Below are positions 1-10,163 of a DNA stretch of 45,304 nt, piece after piece. The stretch comes from Chara braunii (Eukaryota; Streptophyta; Charophyceae; Charales; Characeae): the NCBI GenBank assembly GCA_003427395.1, contig BFEA01000183.1:1175091-1220394 (forward strand), given 5' to 3'. Below the pieces are notes generated by a model, which ran no database searches, was not told the origin of the DNA, and saw nothing but the letters and a program-made list of their open reading frames with translations. The translations under genes were made by a program, and so were the position numbers. How positions within the stretch are numbered: the stretch's first letter is position 1; the number at the start of each line of letters is the position of its first letter.

Positions 1-39
<39 letters not shown>

Positions 40-960
40 TGACACGTGGCACTTCGCCCACTAAAGAAAACCAATGAAATAGGGAGGAGGAGGAGGAGAA
101 AGGAGGAGGAGGTGAATGAGGAGGAGAGAAGAAGACGAAGGGAGGAGGAGGAGGAGGAGGACCTGCCCGATTCGTATGGCGTCGATCTGGAAAAAAAAAG
201 AGAAAAAAAAAAGAGAACGAGGAAGGAGGAGGACAGGAGAGGAGGAGGAGAGAGAGAGAGAGAGCCTGACACGTGGCACTTCACCCACTAAAAAAACCAA
301 TGAAATAGGGAGGCGGAGGAGGAGGAGGAGGACCTGCCCGTTTCTTATGGCGTCGATTGAAAAAAAAAAAAAAAAAAAGAACCGACGAAGGAGGAGGACA
401 GGAGAGAGAGAGAGAGAGAGAGAGAGACTGACACGTGGCACTTCGCCCCATAAAGAAAACCAATGAAATAGGGGGGAGGAGGAGGAGAAAGGAGGACGAG
501 GAGGTGGATGAGGAGGAGAGAAGAAGACGAAGGGAGGAGGAGCAGGAGGAGGAGGAGGAGGAGAAGGACCTGCCGGTTTCGTATGGCGTTGACGAAAAAG
601 AAAAGAAAAAAATGACGGAGGAGGAGGAGAGAGAGAGAGAAATCCCGACACATGGCACTTCGCCTACTAAAGAAAACCAATGAAGCAGGGAGGAGGAGGA
701 GGAGAAAGGAGGAGAGAAAAAGACCTAGGGAGGACGAGGATGAGGAGAAGAAAAAGGAAGGAGGAGGAGAGAAGAAAAAGAAAAGGAGGAGGAGGAGGAG
801 GAGGACGACGACGAGAGAAGAAGACAAAACGAGGAGGAGGTGGAGGGGGAGAAGAAGAAGAGGAGGAAAGGAGGAGAGGAAGAAGAAGAAGATGAAAGGA
901 GGTGGAGGCGGAGGAGAGGAAGAAGAAGAAGAAGAAGAGGAAGCAAGAAGGTGGAGGCGG
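1..960. repeat. Purine-rich (GA/GGA/GAAG) composite repeat array
   Basis: Almost every base on the plus strand is a purine. Within the GA and GGA runs a conserved core recurs four times, starting near 41, 268, 430 and 647. The core has a GACACGTGGCACTTC-type segment followed by an A-rich stretch with CCAATGAAATAGGG. Three units (near 161, 330 and 567) also carry a second core, CCTGCCCG...TATGGCGTCGAT. Core spacing is 227, 162 and 217 bp, so this is a length-variable array whose simple-repeat linkers have expanded and contracted. Long open frames on both strands come from the low complexity and show no protein family. Confidence 0.8.
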
Positions 961-1229
961 ATACCACAGCGAGACCGTATCGACCACGACGGGGCAGCTT
1001 TCCGACGGCCGGCAGCGACAACGGGCAGCGACAGGAACCTCTTCAACGGCCGGCAGCGACGGCGGGCAACGTGAACGAAAAAATAAAACGGGCAGCTCTT
1101 CGTCGAACTGCGCGTTCGAATTCAAAGACCGCCCGTCGAAAAAATTTGCGCCGGGGGGCGGGGAGCCTCCCATGGGCCAAACCACTTCGAAAATGGTGGA
1201 CTTAGAACTCTCTCTCTCTCTCCAACTGC
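961..1229. other. Non-coding spacer with short GC-rich repeats
   Basis: This stretch leaves the purine-rich array and contains a short GC-rich duplication around 1008-1070, where CGGCCGGCAGCGAC-like segments recur. It then passes into sequence with TTTGCGCCGG and TGGTGGACTTAGAA. The last motif recurs at 1241 and in diverged form near 44179. No gene is supported. Confidence 0.5.
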
Positions 1230-1262
1230 GGGCAGGAGATATGGTGGACTTAGAAGAGGAAG

Positions 1263-1267
<5 letters not shown>

Positions 1268-1306
<39 letters not shown>
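1268..1306. repeat. (CT)n microsatellite
   Basis: An uninterrupted CT run of about 39 bp inside repeat B. The equivalent position in the right-hand copy (about 44210-44235) also has a CT run, so the microsatellite belongs to the repeat. Confidence 0.95.
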
Positions 1307-1308
<2 letters not shown>

Positions 1309-1799
1309 AGTCCGGTACTAACCTGTGAAGGTGGCGCCTTGTTGCAGGTACATTGAAGACGAAGCTGGATTTATGGCGCCACAGGTAAGTCTCCCTGGCC
1401 TCCGCCAACCATCTCTCTCTCTCCAACGCTAATCTAGCTACTAATAGCGCCCAGCACTGAAGACTACTGCTAACACTACTACTACTACAGCGCTCTGGCT
1501 GCCGAATCCTGAAGACTGCCTCCTGCCTCCTGCACGTGAAGTGCCTGGGAAGTCCCTAGGAGCTACCTCGTGACTGCCTCGTGACTGCCTGCAGGGCGGG
1601 CCAGTCTTATATAGTGCTGACCCGTCCAGGAGGCTGCTCTTGCCAATGCCAAAACGTGCCAGACCCTGGCGTTAAAGTTCAAACGAGGGTTGTCTTGAAA
1701 ACAGGCCCAAAATGGCCTGTGCTAAAACCCTGGTCTGGTGCCAAAGTTTCAGGGCAGGTCGACTTTATGAGGGCCCAAAAATGGCCCTCGTTTTCAGGC

Positions 1800-1930
1800 T
1801 TTTAGGCTGAAACGACACAGGGCCTGTAGGCCCTCATTTTCAGGCTTTCAGGATGAAATGACACAGGGCCTGTAGGCCCTTGTTTTCAGGCTTTCAGGCT
1901 GAAAACGACACAGGGCCTGTAGGGCTCTTA
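1800..1930 (+). repeat. 47-bp tandem repeats with internal palindromes
   Basis: Three units, with GACACAGGGCCTG at 1814, 1860 and 1907, give a period of 46-47 bp. Each unit contains GGGCCTGTAGGCCC, a six-base inverted repeat around GT, and a second near-palindrome, TTTCAGGCTGAAA. The units could form small hairpins. The same unit appears near 44807-44880 in this orientation and at about 45110-45304 inverted. Confidence 0.85.
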
Positions 1931-2095
1931 CTTTTCCTTGTTTGGTCGGGCCTTGCAGGCCCATGTGGATGTGCAGTATGCCACAATGTGTGTTGTTAAA
2001 GAAACCCAAATTCTCTTTCATTTCCTTCACAAATCAGATAAAACATCCAACCATAACAAAAAGGTATAGATAGCTAATATAATAGAAAATGCAAG

Positions 2096-2271
2096 GTTGA
2101 CCACGTTTGTGCAGGTTCAGCGCCAAGTGCCTACACACCCGTCTGCCGCAGAAGCAGCATACTTGCACATATACATACATGCATATATTTATTTTAGTCC
2201 ATAAAAGGGTGGAGAGCAAGAAGCAACTTACCTAAAACCGAGGACTTCACCAGCAAGAAAGATCCAGCCCC

Positions 2272-2310
<39 letters not shown>

Positions 2311-2400
2311 TGTGTGTGTGTGTGTGAAAGTGTGTGTGTATAGGTGTATGCGTGTTGTAAATTGACACCACAGCAGCCCCTTTTCCAATCAGATGAGTAG
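2096..2400. repeat. Diverged interspersed repeat, copy 1
   Basis: Shared landmarks with 11381-11640 are AAGTGCC-ACACACCCGT-TGCCGC, a CACTTGCACA-like stretch, an AT-rich segment with TAAAAGG, a TG-rich segment, and GTAAA-TG-CACCAC. Identity is only moderate. The two copies flank retrotransposon RT1 in direct orientation. I do not recognise the family. Confidence 0.5.
2275..2340. repeat. (TG)n microsatellite
   Basis: A TG dinucleotide run with two short interruptions (GAATG and GAAAG). Any open frame here is low complexity. Confidence 0.95.
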
Positions 2401-2784
2401 ATCCAGAATTGGGGAATTTTGAGCGCTATAGCAGACCAGGAAACACAGTAAAGATGAGCAAAACCAACAATGTCACAGTTTAAGCTCCATAGCATACAAC
2501 ACAAAGCACAACAAATCCGACATATTGCCTATGAATTGTACAGTCCTTTCTTCGCTATCTCAACTCAGGATTGCCTTAAGGTGCCCCTTTATTTCTTCTT
2601 GCAGCTCCCCTTGCCATGTTGATTGTAGTTGAGCGCAAACTGCCCTCAACAGTATCCCATAACGGCCCACTTGCACACTATGAAAGGAGGCAGAGTAACG
2701 CGGGAGGTTCACTCCTGTTCATTTTTCCTCAGATCTTCAGCTTGTGGGTGTATTTGCTTTCAAAGAAAACAAAAACTCTCTCTC
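2401..2784. other. Non-coding flank of RT1
   Basis: Unremarkable AT-balanced sequence with no convincing coding potential or repeat match in this window. It ends with a CT-rich stretch whose last five bases (2780-2784, CTCTC) are the left target-site duplication of RT1. Confidence 0.5.
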
Positions 2785-3822
2785 TGAAACGGTTTCACCC
2801 AGTTGACCCGACAATTGGAGACCCTGAGATTCGATTCCTAAACCTGTGCCTAAACCCTGTACATTGACCCTGTGTGCCTAGTGAGATTCAAACCCATGAC
2901 CTGTCCCTAAACCTGTAGGTTGGTTAGTAGGACTGTTTGTTAGTCAGTAGGACTTGATCCACAGATCTTCGTATCAGTAGGTTAGTGTGTTACCACTAGG
3001 TCTAGCTAGGGCCTATCTAGAAGTCTCTACCTTAGTCTACTGGGAAGGGAAGGGTTAGTACGTAGGTCTCTAGGTTCTAGAAGGACGTAGGTCCCTGTAG
3101 ATCTGTTCAGTCAGCGAGTACCAAGGGTAGGGGCTGCACGTGGTTGGAAGGGAAGGGCTCGCGGTTTGGGGAAGATTCTGGAACACGAGGATGGGGCCCA
3201 GCAGCCACTCATTTTGGGCCAGACAGGACCACGCGGTTTGGAAACTTCCAGACCCGGGGCCCACACACTAAGAGGCCCAGGCCCACATGGTAAGAGGCCA
3301 GGCCCACACGTTTTGGCCCTGGCCCACGCGTTTTGAGGCAGGGCCCAGCCACCTCCAAAGAAGTATATAAAGATGCAGCGTCCAGCCATGGATTCATTCG
3401 CCTGTGAGCCATGCGGAAGCACTGCCTTGGTGACTTGTGCATGGAGATCTGCAGGTACCCGAAGCTGAAGCGGGCAGTGAGAAACACGACGGCCATAGCT
3501 GGCCAGGAGGAAGACGACGGCGGCCATAGCTAGGAGGAAGACGACGTCAGCCATAGCAGCCCAGCTGTTGTCACAGAGTGTACAGAGTGTGTGTGTCTGT
3601 GTAGCGTGGACATTCAGGGTAGATCCTCGTACATGCATGCATGAGGGAGAGTGGGGCTGGTGGTGGACACAGTGTTCGGCGGCCATAGCTGCAAGTTGTA
3701 CAGTTTACTGGAACAGAGTTTAAGTTCAAGTTCGTTGTTGATTCCGAGTTGAAGAGTTTGGTTTTGCCATCAGTTCGCGTGTATGCATGTTCAAAGCAAG
3801 TTTGGAGTGCAGTCTGATTTCA
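2785..3822 (+). repeat. RT1 5' LTR
   Basis: The 5' LTR starts at TGAAACGGTTTCACCC and ends ...GATTTCA, one base before the primer-binding site. It aligns with 10164-11151 along its length with numerous substitutions and indels, and is about 50 bp longer. A TATA-like box (TATATAA, 3364-3370) lies in its second half. The 3' part contains several GCCATAGC motifs. Confidence 0.88.
3364..3370 (+). promoter_or_regulatory. TATA-like box in RT1 LTR
   Basis: TATATAA is followed by purines. The 3' LTR has TATAAATAA at the equivalent place (10711-10719), so the box is conserved between LTRs. It would position the retrotransposon transcript start. Transcription itself is not shown. Confidence 0.55.
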
Positions 3823-3823
3823 C

Positions 3824-3835
3824 TGGTATTGGAGC
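3824..3835 (+). other. RT1 primer-binding site (tRNA-iMet, mutated)
   Basis: TGGTATTGGAGC, directly after the 5' LTR, differs by two bases from the plant initiator-tRNA-Met site TGGTATCAGAGC. RT2 carries the exact site at 15044-15055. Confidence 0.8.
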
Positions 3836-5007
3836 TGGTACCAGGTCGGAGCTGCAGCAACCAAGGAAGGAGAAAGCCACCATAGCCGAGGATCGACGGA
3901 GAGAGAGAGAGAGTCAGACAGAGAGAGAGGAAGAGAGGAGGCCATAGCGGACGGCACCATAGCTGTCAAGCTCGGAGAAGAAGACGACCAACAAGAGAAG
4001 AGGAAGAAGTGACGCAGAGAGAAGAAGAAAGTTGATGAAGAGGGAGGTGAAGCAGCCATAGCCAAGGTGTTGGAAGAAGAAGAGCATCAAAGGAGAACGT
4101 TGACCACCATAGCCAGGAGGTCAGAGGGTTGATCCGAGGGGTTGACTAGCATTGACCAGAGGTTAACCAAGACCGTTGACCAAGATTGACTGGAGCATTG
4201 ACCAAGACCTTTGACCGGAGCGTTGACTGATCTGGAGCAAGAAGACGAGCAGTATTCTCTCTCCAAACCCTGGCCGAGCTCTTACCCTGTGGATGTGCAC
4301 CCTCACCTTGGTACTCGCTGACATCAGGTCTGTCAGAGTCCGTCATATCTCCCTGTTACTTCTGTCCAGGTCGATAGGACTCTGTGGATGCGGTTGTAGA
4401 GCTGGGAGCCCAAACCCACACGGGACTTAGTAAAGCTAAAGGCTGCGTCTGACATCTCAGGGACAAGACCCCCAAGGACCGGTACTGACAGGTGGGCTGC
4501 TCAGTGTGGCGTGGTAGGCCCGAACTCCAAGCTGTGGGCTGTGTGTCCAGCTGTCTAAGTCTTGAGAGAACTCGGCTGATTGGTACTGACCGCCGGGCTG
4601 CTCAGTGTGGCGTGGTAGGCCCGAACTCCAAGCTGTGGGCTGTGCATCCAGCTGTCTAAGTCTTGAGAGGACTCGGCTGATCGTGTCGCCCTGTCTGCGA
4701 CATTAAAGAATTTTTGAGAAGTTTGGGGGTATCTCCTCAAATGGCTCCTGATCAGCCAGTGAATCATGTAGTGACAGCCTAGAACAGACGCGAGTAGCGG
4801 ATAGGAAGTCCTTTAGACATGAGTCCAAACTGGTAGGTCTACGTGTTGAGGAGCGGAATCGTCTCTGATTGTGCACGTTCACCATAGTGACCACCAGGTC
4901 CGGAGTTGGTACCACCCCCTATAGTAGGGAGCAGGAAGAGGAAGCTGCCTCCCTTCTGAGAGAAAGAAAGGAGAAGATGGAGAAGGGAACTGATTAGGCA
5001 GGCGAAG
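3836..5007 (+). other. RT1 long leader with motif clusters
   Basis: About 1.2 kb of non-coding leader. It contains five CCATAGC motifs (3879-4108), eight TTGAC motifs between 4100 and 4227, and a tandem duplication at 4481-4682. I see no open frame with a retroelement match before about 5008. Confidence 0.6.
4481..4682 (+). repeat. 101-bp tandem duplication in RT1 leader
   Basis: Two nearly identical copies, 4481-4581 and 4582-4682, each start GGTACTGAC and contain GGGCTGCTCAGTGTGGCGTG and CTTGAGAG-ACTCGGCTGAT. They differ at only a few bases. Confidence 0.9.
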
Positions 5008-6668
5008 ATGGTAGCCCTGCGAGAGGATCATGAGGCGAAAAAGAAGCAGATGGAGGAAGAGCTGAAAAGGTTGACACAGGAGCAGGAGGAGAAGACCACA
5101 GCAATAGAAGCAAAGGTGGAAGAAGAAGTCAAAGCAGAAGAGCCGCTTGAGAGAAGGACGGGCAAGGCGTGGAACCTCCTCACGGGAGGTAGACAAGAAG
5201 ATCGAAGAGTGGGTAGCACACATCGAGCTGGGGGAGTTGGAGGCAGAAAGGGACCCTTTGCGGAGAAGAGCGAAGGAGAACAATAGATGGCATGGAAATG
5301 ACGTTTATCCCAAGAGAGAGCTAGACGTCTGGAAGTGGCATAGCGGACAAAAAGAGATTTAAAAGCGGCAGACACCATGATGGGGACGATCAAGGAAGAA
5401 ACCGAGATAGCAACTAAATTAGATACCATGACACGCAGTGTATAAGCCTTACTGACCGCGCACCACAAGCAGATGTAGCACCTTTCCAGCCATAATATCA
5501 AGTTAGAAGCGATGCGCGCAGGATTCAAAGATTTTGCACATGATATGATGAAGTACATGGTGGACCACGTCCACCTCGCGATTAGTAAGACTGAGAAATT
5601 CTGCACGGGCGCCATTGAGGGCTCCATGTTAATCGTTGCCAAGGAAGAGGAGCCAGCCCCACCCCGCGAGGAAGTCAAAGTCTGATTCCCTGAGCCCTTC
5701 AGTGCCAAGAAGGGAGAAGACTTTGACAACAAGGAGGCCAATGTTAACTCCTATCTGTATCTGCAGGGTGTCGCGCCAGAAGACCATGTTCTAGTGGCCT
5801 TCGAGGCACTGGGAGAAGAGGCGACCAACTTTGCAAGGTCGCTTGCATGAGCCGCAAACTGTAACAATGACATGGTCAGCGATTTTCAGATGTCACGCGG
5901 GGGCTTAAAGCCTCCGACAAGTTGCAGATGATCCGCATACGATAGCGGAAGAGTATGCATGCCCTCAAGTCTGCCATGGATAAGTTGATTGTTGTGCCCG
6001 GGTATGGAGTCACTGATGCACACGTAGTCCAACTCTTCTACCGCGCATTGCCCGAGCATGTGCAAGAGCACTTCACCCGAAAGCAACAGCCAGACATCAC
6101 CTATGATGTGCTTAGTAGGAAGGTCGTTTCATTCGCCGCACAAGCATCGCCAGTTATCACGTTTTGGCACAAGGATTTCACAAAGTGAAAAATGTGGAAA
6201 ATGTGGAAGGAACGCACCATCTTTGGCTAGGTCAAGGCCAAAGATAGTCTGATTCTAACGATGGAAGAAGGTGGTGCCAAGCAGCTTCCCTACTCTGATA
6301 TCAAGTGGGGACTAGACGAGGATAGTAGTGTAGATAAGGGGAGAACCTACGCTGCTGTCATGACCGGAGGGCGGCCGCAAGGAGGACGAGGGCCTGGTCG
6401 AAATGGTCGGGCCCAAGGCGGTCGAGGACAAGGCGGCCAGGGGATTGGCGGCAATGGAAGCCGTCAAGCGGGAGGAAGGGGTCAAGGTCCCCCGTCTAAC
6501 CGGCCTGGTCAAAGTCGATCACCTCCCAGACAGGGATGGTGGCACCCACGTCGGCCCGAGGGACGACCTTGGGAAGATTTGAGAATTGCGCAGAGCGTGT
6601 GGCAAGGTCGTATAGCCAGGTCTTAGTGTGTATTCTGCGAGGATCCCGAATACTTCATTAAATTGTGT
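5008..6668 (+). pseudogene. RT1 gag (capsid/nucleocapsid), broken
   Basis: Gag would form the virus-like particle and bind the element's RNA. The 5' part (5008-5286) encodes a charged, coiled-coil-like segment rich in E, K and Q. A capsid-like stretch follows near 5684-5850 with FPEPFSAKKGEDFDN and YLYLQGVAPED, ending at an in-frame TGA. It continues in another frame at 5955-6185. A Gly/Arg/Gln-rich segment (6360-6600) precedes a CCHC knuckle at 6627-6668. The knuckle reads C-x2-C-x4-Y-x4-C, so the zinc-binding His has become Tyr, and a TAG stands just before it. At least three frame breaks make this a pseudogene. Confidence 0.8.
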
Positions 6669-6682
6669 CCCAAGCATAAGAA

Positions 6683-8620
6683 TTGTGTTGTTTCTGCGGC
6701 AGCAAAAGACAGTCGTCGGTAGGGGTTGCAACTGCCCCTACCTTAAGAGTATGTGGGTATGAGCGCGCGCACAGAGTAGAGTCTCCCACTCCAGATACCT
6801 TTAGAGCTAGAGTAGGAACCCTTATGAATAGTGGGGGCACCAAGAGCTACGTTAGTCGTAAAGTGGTGACAAAGTTAAAGCTCAACTTGAAGGTTCAACG
6901 ATTGCAAGAGTTTGTAGTCACCATCCTTGCAAACAACAGAGGGATGCGAGTCGAGGACTACGTCGAAGGAGTCCAGGCATATTTCCGCCTAGAGAAAGAA
7001 GGCAAAGTAGAGAAGGTTCTTCATTCCTCGACTCTTCTCGTGGAAGAGAATCTCCCGTTCGGCAAGTTTTGGAACAACTTGGGGAGAGGTAGCAGAAGCC
7101 ACTTTTACCTTGGAAAGCACAAGTGCAAGCTCCCTAGTCCGTCAGGCGAAGTCAAGCAAGTTTGCTTGTACCATGAGTCCCGGGTAGATAATCCCCTCGC
7201 ACATTGCTGCCTCAACGTTCCTGCCTTCGCTAAACTTGTAAGCAAGAAACAACTAAAAGAGCAGGTGGTCGTAACCTATACTAGGCCGATTTCTGACAAA
7301 CCCAAGGAGGAAGAGAAGATCCATCCTACCATTGCCAGTATGCTGGAAGAATACAAAGATTTGTCTGAAGCACCTTCAGGTGTAGTGCCAAGACCAATCC
7401 AGCACCGCATCGGATAGAGCCTGGTTGTAGAACGCCCAAGGGGCAGTCTACAAGATGTCTCCCAAACGAGTAGAGGAGCTTCACAGACAGTTAGATGAGC
7501 TCCTGGAGAAAGGATGGATAAGGCCTAGTTCATCACCTTTCGACGCACCTGTTCTATTCGTCCCAAAGAAAGACGGAGAGTTGAGAAAGTGTAGTTGAGA
7601 AAGTGTACATGCAGAGTCGTTGCCCCGTATAGACGACTTGTTAGATCGAGTGCAGGGCTGCAAGTATTTCGGATAGAGGTTCATCCTGACGATCAGCATA
7701 AGACGACATTCAGAACAAGATCGACATTACGAGTTCATAGTGATGCTGTTTTGACTGACTAACTCACCGGCCACCTTTTAGCGCTGCATGAACGACTATT
7801 ATTTAGGCCTTGGTTAGATAGGTTCGTCGTAGTATATTTAGACGGCATCTTAATGTTCGACCCTCTAGGAGCATGAGGGCCATCTGAGGCAGATTCTAGA
7901 AGAGTTTAGAAAGTAACTTTAAAATCAATGCAAAGAAGTGCGAGTGGGCCAAGACCGAGATCCTTTACCTGGGCCACGTATTAAACGGAGACGGCATTCG
8001 ACCAAAGGACAACAAGATTGCATCGATTAAAGAGTGGCCAACTCCTCAAACTGACTGAGTTACGATCATTCCTATGATTTGAGGAACTTCTCTACGATCA
8101 CTGCTCCCCTTTGCAGACTACTGAAGAAAGAAGCAATTTGGAAGTGGGACCAAGATTGCACGCCGGCCTTCAAGAAATTGAATAAGGCCTCAATAGAGTT
8201 CCCTGTCCTTGAAGTTGCTGATCCGTCACTACCGTATATCATTACTACATATGCAAGTCAGTATGGCATAGGCGTCGTTTTGCAGCAAGATGATGGCAAT
8301 GGTTAAAGACCCATAGAGTTCATGTCAGCCAGGCTACCCTCATGGAAAGTTGCAGCATCGACATACGAGAAAGAACTCGACGCTCTCCGGCAAGCCCTAG
8401 ACCACTGGAAGAACTACCTGCTTGGGAGGCACTTCGCAAGGTATATTCAAATCATGAGACTCTTAGATGGTCAAAAACCCAAGCCAAGATGACACCCAAG
8501 TTGACTAGATGGGCTGCTGAAATAGACCAGTTTGACTTTCGAGTTGAAGCTTGTTAAAGGGACGTATAACGTGGCAGTCGATGCCTTGAGTAGGAGAGCT
8601 GATTACTTTGGCACAACATA
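6683..8620 (+). pseudogene. RT1 protease, reverse transcriptase and RNase H, broken
   Basis: This region would process the polyprotein, copy RNA to DNA and degrade the RNA strand. The protease active site at 6827-6835 reads NSG followed by GTKSYVS, where the family has DSG, so the catalytic Asp is lost. Reverse transcriptase begins near 7440 with SPKRVEEL and IRPSS-SP motifs and [12 protein letters not shown]. It then breaks repeatedly (stops near 7596 and 7671), and the catalytic YxDD box is YLDG at 7835-7846. Connection and RNase H segments follow at 7920-8600, including LYLGHV, LKKEAIWKWD, and QTKAK-like and DALSRRADYFG sequences in shifted frames. The match to the RT2 polyprotein is clear throughout. 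Confidence 0.85.
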
Positions 8621-9760
8621 GTGCCCAATCTGCAGCAGAAGATCAGAGATGCATATCCACAAGACCCAATTTATAGTGAGTTGTTGAAGAGAGTAAGGGA
8701 AGCCCCTGATAGCGAGCCGCACTATCGAACCACGAATGGGCTATTGTTTGAGAAGACCAATGTCGCTGACAGACTGTGCATCCCAACAATGAAGAGGTCC
8801 GTAGTTTGATCTTAGGGGAATGCCACGATACGGAGGGGCACTTCGGATGACAAAAGACTTTAGCTAACTTGCTGATGTCCTACACGTGGCCAGGCATGAA
8901 AGCGAACTTCATAAAATATGTGCGCAGCTGCAAAGTTTGCCAGCGCAGTAAGACGACATCTAGAGCACTATTAGGTCTTCTCAAACCCCTGCCTATTCCG
9001 TCAGGAACCGGAGAGTCAATTTCCATCGACTTTATGGATACTGGGGTCAGATGGCAAAAGTCAAGTTATGGTCATATTAGATCGATTCAGTAAGTATGCA
9101 GTTTTCGTACCCTTGTCTTCAAAGGCACGTACCGATTTAGTTATAAAAGAGTTCTTCAATTTCTGGGTGTGCGATCTCTGGGTAAGCGAGCACGGTCTAC
9201 CGTTGTCCATAGTTAGTGATAGAGACACACGGTTTACCAGACAGAATTGGCAGGATCTTATGGAAGTCTATGGGTCTAAGTTGTTGATGTCATCAAGACG
9301 ACACCCAAAGACGAACAGCCAGAGAGAACAGATGAATAAGATCATGCAGCAGCCACTCAGAATGTATATTAGACCGGATCAAGCGAACTGGGATGAGATG
9401 ATCCCCAAGGTAGCCAGCGCATATAACAATAGTGTTCAACTAGCTACCTGTAGAACTGAAGCTCTCCGTAAGTCCTTCAGACCAAGGAGACCTTTTGAAC
9501 AACTGAACCGGGACCAGATTCGAAGATTACCTCCCCGCACCCAAGAGTTTGCATGGCAGCATGACCAAGAAGTTGCTAAGGTGATTGAGACCCTGAGGAA
9601 GGCCCAGCATCGTATGATTGAGCAAGTTAACAAGCACTGTGGACCATCGCAGTTTCAGGTACCAAGAAGTTGCTAAGGTGATTGAGACCCTGAGGAAGGC
9701 CCAGCATCGTATGATTGAGCAAGTTAACAAGCACCGTGGACCATCGCAGTTTCAGGTAGG
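8621..9760 (+). pseudogene. RT1 integrase, frame-shifted
   Basis: Integrase would insert the cDNA into the chromosome. The HHCC zinc finger is visible near 8818-8950 as ECHDTEGHFG and CKVCQRSK, with a stop inside KKTL. The core has SIDFMD (about 9022-9040), IVSDRDTRF (about 9208-9235) and NSQREQMNK (about 9315-9345). The three DDE acidic residues are still present, although the usual HPETNGQTE context reads HPKTNSQRE. The frame breaks near 9055, and a 97-bp tandem duplication (9564-9757) shifts the C-terminal part. Confidence 0.85.
9564..9757 (+). repeat. 97-bp tandem duplication in RT1 integrase
   Basis: ACCAAGAAGTTGCTAAGG begins at 9564 and again at 9661, and the two 97-bp copies are nearly identical (for example CACTGTGG versus CACCGTGG). 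Because 97 is not a multiple of three, the duplication alone breaks the frame. RT2 and RT3 have one copy of this region. Confidence 0.93.
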
Positions 9761-10110
9761 CGACTTAGTCTGGGTCACGACAAAAGAATTTGCATCAGAA
9801 GAGAACGTCTCGCAGAAGCTCTTACCTGTGTATAAAGGACCATGGCCTGTCCTAGAAGTCAAAGGAGGAGACGACGGACCATCGTACACAATAGAGATCC
9901 CACCACACCTCCACACGTACCCAGTCTTCCCTGCGTCCAAGTTACATACGACATAGACCGCACAGTGCAAGAGGACGTGTTTAGAACTAGAGGTCGAGGT
10001 CATCCCCAGAAACAATATAAAGTCAGGAACCAGAGGACAACATATGGTTAACTAGAACAGAGCTGTTAGAATCTGCTCCCGACATAGCACACGCCTATGA
10101 AAGGGAAAGA
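9738..10110 (+). pseudogene. RT1 integrase C-terminus and chromodomain remnant
   Basis: The frame to 9954 encodes the GPY/F-like end of integrase (VGDLVWV, LLPVYKGPWPVLEV, PSYTIEIPPHLHTYPVFPASKL). A shifted frame then encodes YDIDRTVQED and GHPQKQYKVR, matching the chromodomain of RT2 (21045-21225). In chromoviruses this module is thought to guide integration to particular chromatin. Several frame breaks are present. Confidence 0.75.
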
Positions 10111-10150
10111 AAGGGTAAAGATGAGAGTGTTCTCGAAGGACCTCGAATTT

Positions 10151-10163
10151 AGGACGGCGGGAG
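10151..10163 (+). other. RT1 polypurine tract
   Basis: AGGACGGCGGGAG lies immediately before the 3' LTR. RT2 (GGCCGGCGAGAG) and RT3 (GGGCCGGTAGGAA) have similar sequence in the same place. It would prime plus-strand DNA synthesis. Confidence 0.75.

Larger units (their letters stand above)
1230..1990 (+). repeat. Interspersed repeat B, left copy
   Basis: The sequence matches 44165-44900 in the same orientation. Both copies start with TGGTGGACT-like sequence and a (CT)n run, followed by TACTAACCTGT, AAGACGAAGCTGGA and AAGTCTCCCTGGCCTCCGCC. Both then have GCTGAAGACTACTGCTAAC, GGGCGGGCCAGTC and a tail of 47-bp tandem units. A segment near 1929-1988, TTGGTCGGGCCTTGC to GTGCAGTATGCC, returns inverted at about 45040-45105. 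The element class is unknown. I see no coding capacity and no clear TG...CA termini. Confidence 0.7.

Noticed and set aside
46-1321. Several overlapping open frames on both strands in the GA-rich region
   Set aside because: They consist of R, E, K or S, P, L runs forced by simple repeats, are open on both strands, and show no domain.
3820-4065. Minus-strand serine/leucine-rich frame in the RT1 leader
   Set aside because: It is antisense to GAGA-rich leader sequence, with no homologous frame in relatives and no domain.
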